A stretch of 19,235 bases of DNA from CAZQFV01 sp964613665 (GCA_964613665.1 CAZTIG010000070.1:1-19235); one strand, 5' to 3'; numbered from the stretch's first letter, positions 6,966 through 14,697 are shown. Made by a program: numbers and translations. Notes: a model not told the origin generated them from the letters alone.

Positions 6966-8720
6966 CTACGGCGCGCTGCCCGCCAGCACCCACCCCGACG
7001 GCGTGCGCCGCAGGGCCAGCCTGCGCAGCGCCGGCCACTCGGCAATCGCAGCGGCCTGCGCCGTATCGCCGTCGAGGTCGATCTGCTGCGCCTCGTACCC
7101 GGCCGCGGCCAGCGCCTGCACCACCGCCAGGTAGTCCGACTCCGGGTCGCCGCCGAAACCGCCCCGGTCGAGCACGCGGTTCACTGCGGCGATGAGCTCC
7201 TCCGTCCGATCGTAGCGGCCCCGCCGCATGTCCTCGCGGGCGGCGATCAACATGGCCTCGAGGGCGATGTTCTCCGGCCTCCGTGGGTGGCGCAGGAAGT
7301 CGGCGACGATGTCGCGCTGCTGCCCTGCCGTCGGGTTGGGCAGCCAGCCGCTCATCCAGTAGGCAGCGGTATCCCAGGTGGCCTGGTAGCGGCGGACCGT
7401 GTCGAAGAGGTCCACCGTGTCCACCAGGTCGCGGACCTGGTCAGGCGTCGGAGGATGGGATTCCAGCCAGGCGCGGAAGCCGGCCTCGGTCTCGGGCAGC
7501 CCCAGGCCGAACTCGTCCTGGAGCACCGCGCCAAGGACCACGCTGGTCGCGTCGGAAGAAGTGGGGAAGGAGCGGTAAAAGTCACAGAACGCCTCCCAGC
7601 CGTAGCGATCCACCAGGTAGGCGACAAAGGCAGCCCCTTCCAGGTAGCCGATCTCGTGCTGCTGCCGGTAAAAGTCGTCGGCCAGCGGCTCCAGGGGGAT
7701 GTAGCGCCCCACCTGCAGCAGGGCTGCGGCGCGCTGGGGGATCGGCTCGGGTTTGAAGTGGCCCCGGCCCACCCAGGTGGCCAGGCCTTCGCGCAGGATG
7801 GCTGGCGGGTACTTCCCGCCCTGCAGCAGCTTGCCGTCCAGAACGTGGGTGGCCTCGTGCCGGATCACCACCGCCAGGTCGAAACCGGCATAGTGGCGGT
7901 CGAGGTACGAAAGGGCCACCGACTCGTAGGCGTACCCACCGTGGCCGATCACCCGGCCGACGAAGTAGATGTCCAGCGGGTCGGACAGGGTGACGCCCAA
8001 CTGCGCCTGTACCTCGGCGACGGCCTCGTTGGCCACCACCGTGATGGTAGGCATGTCGCGGTCGGCACTGGTCCCCAGCAGATAGTGCAGCGCGCAGCAG
8101 GCGGTGTCGGTCGTCATCCAGGCGGACGCCGCCTCCGGCAGCGGCATCTCGGCGGCCGGCCGCAGGTCCACCGTGAAGGTAACCAGGTTGTTGGCGGGGT
8201 CCTCGTCGCCCTCCTGCACGGCATCGTCAGGATCGAGCCAGGCGATGAGGGTCTGTTCTCCCACCAGGCCGGCCGTCTCCCACGCCCAGGACATGCGGAT
8301 GCGCGGCATCTGATCGAAGGTGGGGTAGCCGGCAGTGCCGGCGGCCACCACGTTGGCCGGGTCGATCGACTCCCGATAGATGCGCACGGCGATCTCGCTG
8401 GGGGCGATCGACCCCACGTTGCGCGGGGTCACGTCAAAGGACAGGTCATCGCCGACATAGTTTGGCGGTCCCGGGTAGACGGCGATGTCCGAGGCACCGA
8501 TAGCCAGGTCGGCAGGAGCAACGGGGCCGGCGCTGGTGGTGGGCGGGGCGATCGCGACCGGGCTGGACAGGGGCACGGCCGTCGCCGTCGGGCTGCCCGG
8601 CGGCAGCGCGGTCGGGCTGGGGACGGCGGACGGCTGGCAGGCGGCCGGCAGCAGCAGGGCCAGCGGGACCAGGAGCAGCCACAGTCGCCACGGGATGGAT
8701 GAGCCGACGTGCTCGTCCAT
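6966..8720 (-). CDS. Secreted lipoprotein with CARDB-like domain and peptidase MA-like (gluzincin) domain
   Basis: A 584-aa predicted exported metallopeptidase anchored to the membrane. Residues 11-27 are a hydrophobic signal segment ending in LLPAAC, making Cys28 the likely lipidated residue; the -3 Pro is not ideal for a lipobox. Residues 29-70 are a Pro/Ser/Thr/Ala linker. Residues about 70-187 look like a CARDB-type beta-sandwich ending in GDEDPANNLVTFTVDL. Residues about 225-430 form the peptidase MA-like domain with RHEATH (zinc His288 and His292, catalytic Glu289) and a downstream REGLATW whose Glu311 fits the third zinc ligand of gluzincins. The remaining 150 residues are helical and unassigned. 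ATG 8720 is chosen because GGAGAGGG is just upstream and the predicted transcript starts near 8756. The in-frame ATG at 8783 lies upstream of the promoter -10. Substrate is unknown, though cell-wall or extracellular protein is plausible. Confidence 0.85.
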   Translation of the reverse strand: MDEHVGSSIPWRLWLLLVPLALLLPAACQPSAVPSPTALPPGSPTATAVPLSSPVAIAPPTTSAGPVAPADLAIGASDIAVYPGPPNYVGDDLSFDVTPRNVGSIAPSEIAVRIYRESIDPANVVAAGTAGYPTFDQMPRIRMSWAWETAGLVGEQTLIAWLDPDDAVQEGDEDPANNLVTFTVDLRPAAEMPLPEAASAWMTTDTACCALHYLLGTSADRDMPTITVVANEAVAEVQAQLGVTLSDPLDIYFVGRVIGHGGYAYESVALSYLDRHYAGFDLAVVIRHEATHVLDGKLLQGGKYPPAILREGLATWVGRGHFKPEPIPQRAAALLQVGRYIPLEPLADDFYRQQHEIGYLEGAAFVAYLVDRYGWEAFCDFYRSFPTSSDATSVVLGAVLQDEFGLGLPETEAGFRAWLESHPPTPDQVRDLVDTVDLFDTVRRYQATWDTAAYWMSGWLPNPTAGQQRDIVADFLRHPRRPENIALEAMLIAAREDMRRGRYDRTEELIAAVNRVLDRGGFGGDPESDYLAVVQALAAAGYEAQQIDLDGDTAQAAAIAEWPALRRLALRRTPSGWVLAGSAP

Positions 8721-8734
8721 GACCCTCTCCGGGA

Positions 8735-8751
8735 GCGCCCTCACAGGGCGC
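8735..8751 (-). promoter_or_regulatory. 5' leader hairpin of the lipoprotein transcript
   Basis: GCGCCC and GGGCGC form a perfect 6-bp stem with a 5-nt loop. It begins about five bases after the predicted minus-strand transcription start (near 8756) and ends five bases before the GGAGAGGG ribosome site. Confidence 0.5.
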
Positions 8752-8762
8752 CACGGCCGCCC

Positions 8763-8791
8763 ACTATACCACATCCGGCCCACTGGCGCAA
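8763..8791 (-). promoter_or_regulatory. Predicted promoter of the lipoprotein-apgM-TPR operon
   Basis: Read on the minus strand, TTGCGC (8791-8786), a 17-bp spacer and TATAGT (8768-8763). TGG precedes the -10. The -35 lies only six bases from the -35 of the oppositely directed promoter at 8798-8826. Confidence 0.75.
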
Positions 8792-8797
8792 GTCCGT

Positions 8798-8826
8798 TTG
8801 CCCCGGACCCCTCTTTCTGCTATACT
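8798..8826 (+). promoter_or_regulatory. Predicted promoter of the polytopic membrane protein gene
   Basis: TTGCCC (8798-8803), a 17-bp spacer and TATACT (8821-8826), preceded by TGC (extended -10). Transcription would start near 8833, which leaves a leader of about 78 nt before the GTG start at 8911. Confidence 0.75.
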
Positions 8827-8829
8827 CTC

Positions 8830-8861
8830 CCCGAGCAGAACGTCCGGGCGTCCTGCTCGGG
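8830..8861 (+). promoter_or_regulatory. 5'-terminal hairpin of the membrane protein transcript
   Basis: CCCGAGCAG (8830-8838) pairs perfectly with CTGCTCGGG (8853-8861). Inside the loop, ACG (8840-8842) can pair with CGT (8849-8851). The stem starts essentially at the predicted +1 (near 8833). It is followed by GATGCCC, not a T-tract, so it is not an obvious terminator. Confidence 0.6.
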
Positions 8862-8910
8862 ATGCCCTTGCCGCCGTGGACCGACCAGAGCGCGCGAACG
8901 AGGCCTTCTT

Positions 8911-9966
8911 GTGGACGCTGCCCCTTCCACCCAGAGAAACCGCTTCCGGTGGGACCACCTGTTGTGGAGCCTGCTATTCTCCGCGATCGCCCTTTTCTTC
9001 TTCGTCTACTTCTCCAATGTCAACGACAATCCCCGGGCGAAGCTGCCGGCCATGGTCTATGGCACCGCCCACCGCCCGTTCGTCTACCGGGTGCTGGTTC
9101 CGGGCATCATCCGCACGGCGACGATGCTGATCCCGGAACAGGCCCGCGATTGGCTGAACCACGAGGCAGAGACCGCCCCCCTGGCCCGTGAGGCACTGTC
9201 GGCTTTTCACACCGAGACGGCCTACGCGGTAGAGTCCTTCCTGGCGCTGGTGCTGCTCTACCTTCCGCTGGTCGCCTTTGTCTACGCCTTCCGCTACCTT
9301 CTTACCGGCGTCCTGTCTGCCCCGGCGCGCACGGTCGACCTGCTGCCGCCCCTGGCCGTCCTGGCGCTGATCCCCTGCTTCTTCTACGGCTATATCTATG
9401 ACTTTGCCACCCTCTTTCTCTCGACCCTGGGGCTGGCACTCCTGGCCCGCGCGCGGTGGCGGGCCTTCCTAGTCGTCTTTTTGCTGGCCTGTCTGAACAA
9501 GGAGACGGCCATCCTGCTGACGCTGGTCTATGTCGTGCACTACTGGCGCGACGGGCGGCTGCCGCGGCCCCTCTACTGGGGGCTGGCCGCGGCCCAGGTC
9601 GCCCTCTACGGTGCCATCCGGCTGCTCCTGGCCTGGGCGTTTGCCGGCAACCCCGGCACGCTGGTCGAGTTCAACCTGGTCAAGCACCTGCTGGCCTATG
9701 TCCGCGTGCCGCTGGTGGCGGTGTTGTCGGCGCTGGTGCTCGCCGGCATCCTCTTTCTGATGTTCCACCGCTGGCGCGAAAAGCCGCGCTTCCTCTTGCA
9801 CAGCACCGTGATCCTCGTTCCGCTCTTTGCGCTCTACCTCCTCTTCGGCTGGGCCTACGAGTTTCGGACCTTTTACGAGGTCTACCCCGCGATCGTGCTG
9901 CTCTGCGCCCAGACGGTCGGGGCGTTCTTCGGGGTGCGTATGGCCCCGTTGGACCATGCCGACTAG
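8911..9966 (+). CDS. Polytopic integral membrane protein of unknown function (GT-C-like topology)
   Basis: I do not recognise a named family. The 351-aa product has roughly eight to nine membrane segments (first at about residues 17-34, last at about 322-343). An extracytoplasmic loop between the first two carries HRPFVYRVLVP (54-64). Other likely conserved motifs are YDFATL (163-168), a cytoplasmic NKETA (196-200) and EFRTFYEVYP (317-326). Charged residues embedded at membrane edges, together with an NKET-type loop, resemble polyprenyl-phosphate-sugar-dependent GT-C glycosyltransferases, but the classic acidic first-loop motif is not evident. GTG 8911 is the chosen start: GAGG lies seven bases upstream (8900-8903) and the predicted transcription start near 8833 excludes longer in-frame readings. 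It is transcribed divergently from the lipoprotein operon. The function call is tentative. Confidence 0.7.
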   Translation: MDAAPSTQRNRFRWDHLLWSLLFSAIALFFFVYFSNVNDNPRAKLPAMVYGTAHRPFVYRVLVPGIIRTATMLIPEQARDWLNHEAETAPLAREALSAFHTETAYAVESFLALVLLYLPLVAFVYAFRYLLTGVLSAPARTVDLLPPLAVLALIPCFFYGYIYDFATLFLSTLGLALLARARWRAFLVVFLLACLNKETAILLTLVYVVHYWRDGRLPRPLYWGLAAAQVALYGAIRLLLAWAFAGNPGTLVEFNLVKHLLAYVRVPLVAVLSALVLAGILFLMFHRWREKPRFLLHSTVILVPLFALYLLFGWAYEFRTFYEVYPAIVLLCAQTVGAFFGVRMAPLDHAD

Positions 9967-10003
9967 AATCGCCGGCCGGCGTGGATCGGCAAAGCGGCCG
10001 GGC

Positions 10004-10032
10004 TGGACAACTTGCAATCATTGTGCTATACT
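10004..10032 (+). promoter_or_regulatory. Predicted recJ promoter
   Basis: TGGACA (10004-10009), a 17-bp spacer and TATACT (10027-10032), preceded by TGTGC (extended -10). The predicted start near 10039 lies at a 6-bp inverted repeat, AGCAGG (10036-10041) with CCTGCT (10059-10064). The inferred start also rules out a TTG start at 10012 for recJ. Confidence 0.75.
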
Positions 10033-10086
10033 AGTAGCAGGATTGTGGAGCGCATATGCCTGCTGCCGCAGACGAAGGAGGGTCCG

Positions 10087-11790
10087 ATGCAGCCAGCCAC
10101 ACCGATCTGGTCCGTCCGCCCGCCGGCTCCGCCGGCCGATCTGGCGAGCCTGTCTCCCCTGCCTCCCCTGGCCGCGCAGGTCCTGTGGAACCGCGGCGTG
10201 ACCGACGCCGCCGCCGCGGAGGCCTTCCTGCACCCGGACTATCGTCACCTGGCCGATCCGCTGGCCATGAGGGACATGGCCACGGCCGTGGCGCGGATCG
10301 TCCGCGCCCTGGAGCAGGGCGAGCCGATCACCGTCTACGGCGACTTTGACGCCGACGGCGTCACGGCGGCCACATTGCTGGTGCAAGCGCTGACCCGCAT
10401 GGGGGGACAGGCCCGCGCCTACATCCCGCACCGCGTGGAGGAGGGCTATGGCCTGAACAGCGAGGCCGTGGAGCGGCTGGCAGGAGAGGGGACCCGGCTA
10501 TTGATCACCGTGGACTGCGGCATCAGCAACGCCGCGGAGGTGGCCCGGGCCAACGAGCGGGGAATGGATGTCATCGTCACCGACCACCACCTGCCGCCCG
10601 CGGCGCTGCCGCCGGCCCTGGCCATCCTCAACCCGCGTCAGCCCGGCTGCGAGTACCCCTTCAAGCGCTTGGCCGGCGTGGGCATCGCCTTTGCCCTGGT
10701 GCGCGGCCTGGCCAGGGCCGGCGTTCGCTGCGGCGGCCTGCGAGCGCGCGACCTTCTGGACCTGGTAGCCCTGGGCACCGTGGCCGACGTGTCGCCCCTA
10801 GTGGGGGAAAACCGCATCCTGGTGGCCCACGGGCTCGAGGTTCTCCGCCGGACCGCCCGGCCGGGGCTGCGTGGGCTCATGGCGGTGGCCGGCGTGCGGC
10901 CGGAGCGGGTGGGCACGGGGACTATCGGCTTTGTCCTGGGGCCGCGGCTGAACGCCGCCGGCCGGATCGACCACGCCAGCATCGCCTACCGCCTGCTCCA
11001 GGCCGAGACCCAGGAGGAAGCCGCCGAGCTGGCGCAGGAGCTGGACCTGCTCAACCGCGAGCGCCAGGACCTGACCGCCGCGACGCTCGAGCGCGCCCGC
11101 CAACGGGTGCTGGAGCTGCCGGAGGAGCGTCGCGTCATCGTTCTGGCCGACAGCGGCTTCCCGGCCGGGGTGGTCGGGCTGGTCGCCGGCAAGCTGGTCG
11201 AGGAGTTCTGCCGGCCCGCACTGCTCATCGAGCTGGGCGAGGAGGTGAGCCGGGGCTCGGCGCGGAGTATCGGCGCCTTTCACATCACCGCCGCCCTGGA
11301 GTCGTGCGCTGAGCTGCTGGTGCGGTACGGGGGCCACCGCGTGGCAGCCGGCTTCAGCCTGCGCAACGAGAACCTGGCCGCGCTGGAGTGCCGCCTGGAG
11401 GCCCTGGCTCGTGAGCAGCTCAGCGAGGCCGACCTGGCCCCGGCGTTGCACATCGACGCCGAAGCCGACCTAGGCAGCCTGAACTGGGACCTCCAGGAGG
11501 TCCTGGAGCAGATGGCGCCCTTTGGCGTCGAGAACCCCCAGCCGGTGTTCCTGTGCCGCGGGCTGCAGGTCAAGCGCGCCCGCACCGTGGGCAGCACGGG
11601 CGACCACCTGCGGCTCACGCTGAGCGACGGCCGGCTCACCACAGAGGCCATCGGCTTTCGGCTGGGCGGCCGGCTGCCCGAGTGCCGCGTGGGCTGCAGG
11701 GTGGACCTGGCCGTGACGCTGGAGGCGAATGCCTGGGGCGGGGAGGAGAAGCTGGAACTGCAGGTCCGCAGCCTCCGTACCGCGGAGTGA
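10087..11790 (+). CDS. recJ: Single-stranded-DNA-specific 5'-3' exonuclease RecJ
   Basis: Degrades single-stranded DNA 5' to 3' in recombination repair (RecF pathway), mismatch repair and stalled-fork processing, in the cytoplasm. It is a DHH/DHHA1 phosphoesterase. The 567-aa product matches the usual RecJ length. The DHH domain shows YGDFDADGVTA (84-94), VDCGISN (142-148), VTDHH (164-168) and the Mn-binding VALGTVADVSPL (227-238). The DHHA1 domain shows GFPAGVVGLVAGKL (357-370) and GGHRVAAGFSL (415-425). An OB-fold-like C-terminal region follows (about 460-567). ATG 10087 is supported by AAGGAGGG (10075-10082) and by the promoter at 10004-10032. An in-frame TTG at 10012 overlaps that promoter. 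It ends 235 bp before the convergent M32 gene, across a repeat-rich spacer. Confidence 0.95.
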   Translation: MQPATPIWSVRPPAPPADLASLSPLPPLAAQVLWNRGVTDAAAAEAFLHPDYRHLADPLAMRDMATAVARIVRALEQGEPITVYGDFDADGVTAATLLVQALTRMGGQARAYIPHRVEEGYGLNSEAVERLAGEGTRLLITVDCGISNAAEVARANERGMDVIVTDHHLPPAALPPALAILNPRQPGCEYPFKRLAGVGIAFALVRGLARAGVRCGGLRARDLLDLVALGTVADVSPLVGENRILVAHGLEVLRRTARPGLRGLMAVAGVRPERVGTGTIGFVLGPRLNAAGRIDHASIAYRLLQAETQEEAAELAQELDLLNRERQDLTAATLERARQRVLELPEERRVIVLADSGFPAGVVGLVAGKLVEEFCRPALLIELGEEVSRGSARSIGAFHITAALESCAELLVRYGGHRVAAGFSLRNENLAALECRLEALAREQLSEADLAPALHIDAEADLGSLNWDLQEVLEQMAPFGVENPQPVFLCRGLQVKRARTVGSTGDHLRLTLSDGRLTTEAIGFRLGGRLPECRVGCRVDLAVTLEANAWGGEEKLELQVRSLRTAE

Positions 11791-11813
11791 TGAGGACGAG
11801 ATAGTTGTCATCA

Positions 11814-11990
11814 GACCGCCAAGGCAAAGACACCACGAGGAGGGATGTGTACAACCAAGGCACAAGGACACCAGGGGAGACCGGTATGGACCGCCAAGAC
11901 ACGAGGACACCAAGGACACCAGGGCAAAGACGCCCATGAGAGGAGGGGGTAGACACAAGGCAGAAACACCCAGGAGGAGACCGCCCAGAG
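11814..11990. repeat. Cluster of degenerate direct repeats between convergent recJ and the M32 gene
   Basis: Variants of GACCGCCAAG followed by ACACnAGGACACCAAGG recur. GACCGCCAAG is at 11814-11823 and 11889-11898, with a degenerate copy GACCGCCCAG at 11979-11988. AGGACACCA occurs near 11866, 11904 and 11913, the last two as adjacent copies. The composition (A/C/G rich on plus, almost no T) differs sharply from both neighbours. No coding potential is believable here. The rest of the 11791-12025 spacer shows no clear terminator, apart from a small GCGCG/CGCGC stem at 11990-12002 without a T-tract. Confidence 0.75.
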
Positions 11991-12025
11991 CGCGGGACGC
12001 GCGGTGGAATAGGGAGACAGACGGT

Positions 12026-13555
12026 TCACGACGAAGAGAGGCCGTAGATCTCGCCGTACTTCTCCTTCAGGTAGCGCACGTATGGCTCGACCGAAAGCGT
12101 GGCGCCGGTGGCCCGCTGTATCAGCTCGGCCGGCTCGAACTTGCGCCCGTGGCGGTAGATGTTCTGGCGCAGCCAGCCCCGCAGCGTGTCGAATTCGCCG
12201 CGCGCGATCTGGGCGGGAATCTCGGGGTGCGCCCGGCAGGCGGCCTCGAAGAGCTGGGGTCCGATGATGTTGCCCAGCGCATAGCCCTGGAACCGGCCGC
12301 CGATGCCGTCGTCGTACCAGTGGGCATCCTGCAGCACACCGTCGCGGTCGTCCGGGGGAACGACACCCAGGTCGCTGCGGTAGCGCTCGCGCCAGGCCTC
12401 CGGCAGGTCGCGCACGGCCAGCCGGCCTTCCAGCAGCTCCAGCTCCAGGTCGAAGCGGATGATGACGTGCAGGTTATATGTCACCTCGTCGGCGGCGACG
12501 CGGATGAGCGAGGGCTGGACCTTGTTGATGGCCCGGTAAAAGGCCTCCAGGGGCACCGCGCCCAGTTGGCCGGGAAAGGCCTGCTGGAGCTGGGGGTACC
12601 AGCAGGTCCACAGGTCACGGCTCCGCCCGACGATGTTCTCCCAGAGGCGCGACTGGCTCTCGTGCAGGCCGGCCGAGACCCCGCTGGCCAGGGGTGTTCC
12701 TTCCAAGGTCAACTCCACGCCCTGCTCGTACATGGCGTGGCCGGCCTCGTGCAGCGCGCCAAAGAGCAGCTCGCCGAGGTCGTTCCGGTCGGCACGCAGG
12801 GCGATGCGCACGTCACAGGGCGAGAAGGAGGTCTCGAAGGGGTGCAGCGTGACATCCATGCGTCCACAGGTGAAGCTGTAGCCGTAGCGCTCGGCGGCCT
12901 GGCGGGCAAAGGCCCACTGCTGCTCCAGGGGAAAGGGCTGGTACAGGCAGGAGTCGTCCACCTGCGGCCGGGCGGCGATCGCCTGGACCAACGGCACAAG
13001 TTCCCGGCGCAGATCGGCGAAGAGGACGCGCAGGGTGGCCACCGTCATGCCCGGGTCCATGGTGTCGATCAGCGGATCGGCCACGTGCTCGCTACCGGGG
13101 AAGAAGCCGGCCCAGCGCCGGCACAGCTCCAGCGTCTTTTCCAGGTAGGGCTGCACCAGGGCAAAGTCGTTGGCCGGCCGCGCCTGCGCCCAGGCCTGGT
13201 AGGAGGCAGCCATGTGGCTGGCCATCTCCGCCACAAGGGCCGGCGGGATGCGCACCGCGCGTTCATAGTCGCGCCGGGCCACCCGGATGAGGCTAGCTTC
13301 GTCCGTCTCCGGGGCCAGGCTTTCCTCATAGGGCCGCAGCTCGTCCAGCAGCAGGCCGACGGCCGGGTCGGTGAACCTTTCGTGGGCCAGCCGCTGCAGC
13401 GTGGCCAGCTGCCGACCACGGGCCGCCGCCCCGCCCCGCGGCATATAGGTGGTCTGATCCCAGCTCAGCACGGCGGCCGCCCGGCGCAGGTTGCTGACCT
13501 CGCCCAGCCGCGCCTTCAGATCCCGGAACCTGGCTTCCCACCAAGCAGGCATCAT
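12026..13555 (-). CDS. Carboxypeptidase Taq-type metallocarboxypeptidase (peptidase M32)
   Basis: Removes C-terminal amino acids from peptides, with broad specificity, in the cytoplasm. It is a zinc- or cobalt-dependent homodimer in characterised relatives. The 509-aa product is full length for M32. Diagnostic segments are SWDQTTYMPRGG (31-42), DPLIDTMDPGMT (160-171), GRMDVTLHPF (231-240), the metal site LHEAGHAMYEQG (His269, Glu270, His273), AGLHESQSRLWEN with third ligand Glu299, and RVAADEVTYNLHVIIRF near residues 342-358. The start is one of two adjacent ATGs (13555 or 13552). AAGGAG lies five bases before the first, and the ATGA overlaps the stop of the methyltransferase gene, so translation is likely coupled. 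It is the last gene of the leftward gene cluster. Confidence 0.94.
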   Translation of the reverse strand: MMPAWWEARFRDLKARLGEVSNLRRAAAVLSWDQTTYMPRGGAAARGRQLATLQRLAHERFTDPAVGLLLDELRPYEESLAPETDEASLIRVARRDYERAVRIPPALVAEMASHMAASYQAWAQARPANDFALVQPYLEKTLELCRRWAGFFPGSEHVADPLIDTMDPGMTVATLRVLFADLRRELVPLVQAIAARPQVDDSCLYQPFPLEQQWAFARQAAERYGYSFTCGRMDVTLHPFETSFSPCDVRIALRADRNDLGELLFGALHEAGHAMYEQGVELTLEGTPLASGVSAGLHESQSRLWENIVGRSRDLWTCWYPQLQQAFPGQLGAVPLEAFYRAINKVQPSLIRVAADEVTYNLHVIIRFDLELELLEGRLAVRDLPEAWRERYRSDLGVVPPDDRDGVLQDAHWYDDGIGGRFQGYALGNIIGPQLFEAACRAHPEIPAQIARGEFDTLRGWLRQNIYRHGRKFEPAELIQRATGATLSVEPYVRYLKEKYGEIYGLSSS

Positions 13556-14208
13556 GCCTTCTCCTTCACGGCTAGCAGCACGCGGCTGCCGTCGGCCTCG
13601 CTGCGCAGCTCTTCGACAGAAAAGGCACCGAAGAGGGTGCGGATCTCCTCGTCGGGGTAGTAGCGCCAGATCAGGCCGCGCTGCATGCCGTGCAGATAGA
13701 GGCGCGTGCCGTCGGCCATCACGTGGTACGCCCCCTCGTCCTTCCCGACCAGCCCGTCGAACGAGGCAAAGACCAGCCCTCCCGGCTTGAGCACCGAGGC
13801 GATCTCGCGCACGGCCTTGCGGGCCTCGGACAGGGGCATGTGGTCCAGCACGGCGTTGGCCACCACGGCATCGAAGGTGCTGTCGGGATAGCACAGCGTG
13901 CTGGCCATGCCCACATCGAAATGGATGTTGGGCATCTGCTCGTCCTGCGCCCAGGACCGGGCAAAGGCGATCGCCTTGGCCGAGGCGTCGAGGCCGTACA
14001 CCTCAATCCCCTGCGCGGCGATGAGCATGCTGAGCCGCCCGATGGCACAGCCCAGGTCCAGAACGACCCGCGCGCCCTTCTTCAGCAGCAGATCGACGAT
14101 GTCCGCGGCACGTTCGCTCGTCGGCAGGCGGCGCCAGTTGGCGTCGGCCGCGGCAAAGGCCTGGTTCCAGAAGAAGGTCACGTCGAGCTCGCTGGGGTCG
14201 ATGCTCAT
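13552..14208 (-). CDS. Class I SAM-dependent methyltransferase, substrate unknown
   Basis: A 218-aa Rossmann-fold methyltransferase. Motif I is VVLDLGCAIGRLS (48-60), the SAM-ribose acidic residue is in VYGLDAS (about 70-76), motif II is FDAVVANAVLDHM (about 107-119), and a post-motif LKPGGLVFASF follows. The C-terminal part (ADGTRLYLHGMQRGLIWRYY and on) looks like the substrate-binding cap seen in ubiquinone/small-molecule methyltransferases of the Methyltransf_11/25 type. The N-terminal FFWNQAFAAADANWRR segment is not diagnostic. ATG 14208 has no strong ribosome site, only a weak GAG, so the start is less certain than its neighbours. It overlaps the downstream M32 gene by four bases and lies 78 bp after the epimerase gene. 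Nothing in sequence or context fixes the substrate. Confidence 0.8.
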   Translation of the reverse strand: MSIDPSELDVTFFWNQAFAAADANWRRLPTSERAADIVDLLLKKGARVVLDLGCAIGRLSMLIAAQGIEVYGLDASAKAIAFARSWAQDEQMPNIHFDVGMASTLCYPDSTFDAVVANAVLDHMPLSEARKAVREIASVLKPGGLVFASFDGLVGKDEGAYHVMADGTRLYLHGMQRGLIWRYYPDEEIRTLFGAFSVEELRSEADGSRVLLAVKEKA

Positions 14209-14222
14209 AGCACACTCGTTTC

Positions 14223-14281
14223 TGGGCGGTAGGGCAACTCGGGACTGGCGGCAGACGCACGTGACGCACGAGCACCGCCCA
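14223..14281. repeat. 8-bp inverted repeat between mce and the methyltransferase gene
   Basis: TGGGCGGT (14223-14230) and ACCGCCCA (14274-14281) are exact reverse complements 43 bp apart. They lie in the 78-bp intergenic gap, which also contains a short direct repeat ACGCACGTG/ACGCACGAG (14255-14272). No promoter or T-tract is recognisable. Confidence 0.35.
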
Positions 14282-14286
14282 CCCGC

Positions 14287-14697
14287 TCAGCACTCCTCCC
14301 CCACCTGTACGAACTCGGTCAGGACGCCGTGCAGGTTGGCCGGGTGGACAAAGGCCACCTGCGTGCCGTGCGCGCCGGGCCGCGGCGACGCATCGATGAG
14401 CCGCAGGCCGGCCGCGGCGGCCTGCTCCAGCGCCGCGGCGCAGTCGCTCACGCGGTAGGCCACGTGGTGCAGCCCCTCGCCGCGCTTCTCCAGGAAGGCG
14501 CTGATCGAGGATTCGGGCGAGGTCGGCATGATCAGCTCGATGCGGCTTGCCCCCACGGGAAAGAAAGCGATCTCCAGTTGGCGCTCGGGCAGGCTCTCGC
14601 GCTGCGCGCCGACGCCGAGGGCGCGCTCGTAGGTAGCCACCGCTGCGTCCAGGTCCTTCACGGCAATGCCGATATGGTCGATCGACTGCACCAACAT
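14287..14697 (-). CDS. mce: Methylmalonyl-CoA epimerase
   Basis: Interconverts (R)- and (S)-methylmalonyl-CoA, linking propionyl-CoA carboxylation to succinyl-CoA through methylmalonyl-CoA mutase. It is a vicinal-oxygen-chelate fold enzyme, normally a small cytoplasmic dimer. The 136-aa length fits. Features are the paired beta-alpha-beta modules, SIDHIGIAVKDLD with metal His8, SRIELIMP (51-58), GLHHVAYRV with the second His (77/78) and GVLTEFVQV with the final metal Glu128. ATG 14697 has GGAGG five bases upstream (complement of 14703-14707). An upstream ATG would add about ten residues but has no comparable site. It follows korC by 46 bp in the same direction. The mutase is not in the window. 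Other VOC lyases share the fold, but the length and HHVAY/TEF pattern favour the epimerase. Confidence 0.9.
   Translation of the reverse strand: MLVQSIDHIGIAVKDLDAAVATYERALGVGAQRESLPERQLEIAFFPVGASRIELIMPTSPESSISAFLEKRGEGLHHVAYRVSDCAAALEQAAAAGLRLIDASPRPGAHGTQVAFVHPANLHGVLTEFVQVGEEC

Noticed and set aside
5973..8702. Very long plus-strand open frame (about 900 codons) opposite apgM and the lipoprotein gene
   Set aside because: It is antisense to two genes with intact family motifs. Its translation is Gly/Arg/His/Gln-rich with no recognisable domain, as expected for shadow frames in high-GC DNA.
8721..8783. Upstream in-frame ATG for the lipoprotein
   Set aside because: It lies upstream of the predicted -10 and would put 21 charged residues before the signal peptide. 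ATG 8720 has a good ribosome site.
9972..10001. CCGGCCG/CGGCCGG stem after the membrane protein gene as a terminator
   Set aside because: The loop is 16 nt and no T-tract follows. The stem abuts the recJ -35, so a terminator call cannot be supported.
10012..10086. TTG start 25 codons upstream for RecJ
   Set aside because: It overlaps the predicted promoter -10. The ATG at 10087 has a strong AAGGAGGG site, and the extension has no family resemblance.
11470..11958. Minus-strand frame over the repeat cluster encoding a Leu/Val/Cys-rich, seemingly membrane-like peptide
   Set aside because: The hydrophobic look is a by-product of translating CCTTGGTGTCC-type repeats. It overlaps the 3' end of recJ and has no ribosome site.
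11729..13660. Long plus-strand open frame (about 640 codons) opposite the M32 gene
   Set aside because: It runs from recJ's end through the degenerate repeat cluster and then antisense to the well-supported carboxypeptidase. It has no domain and no ribosome site.
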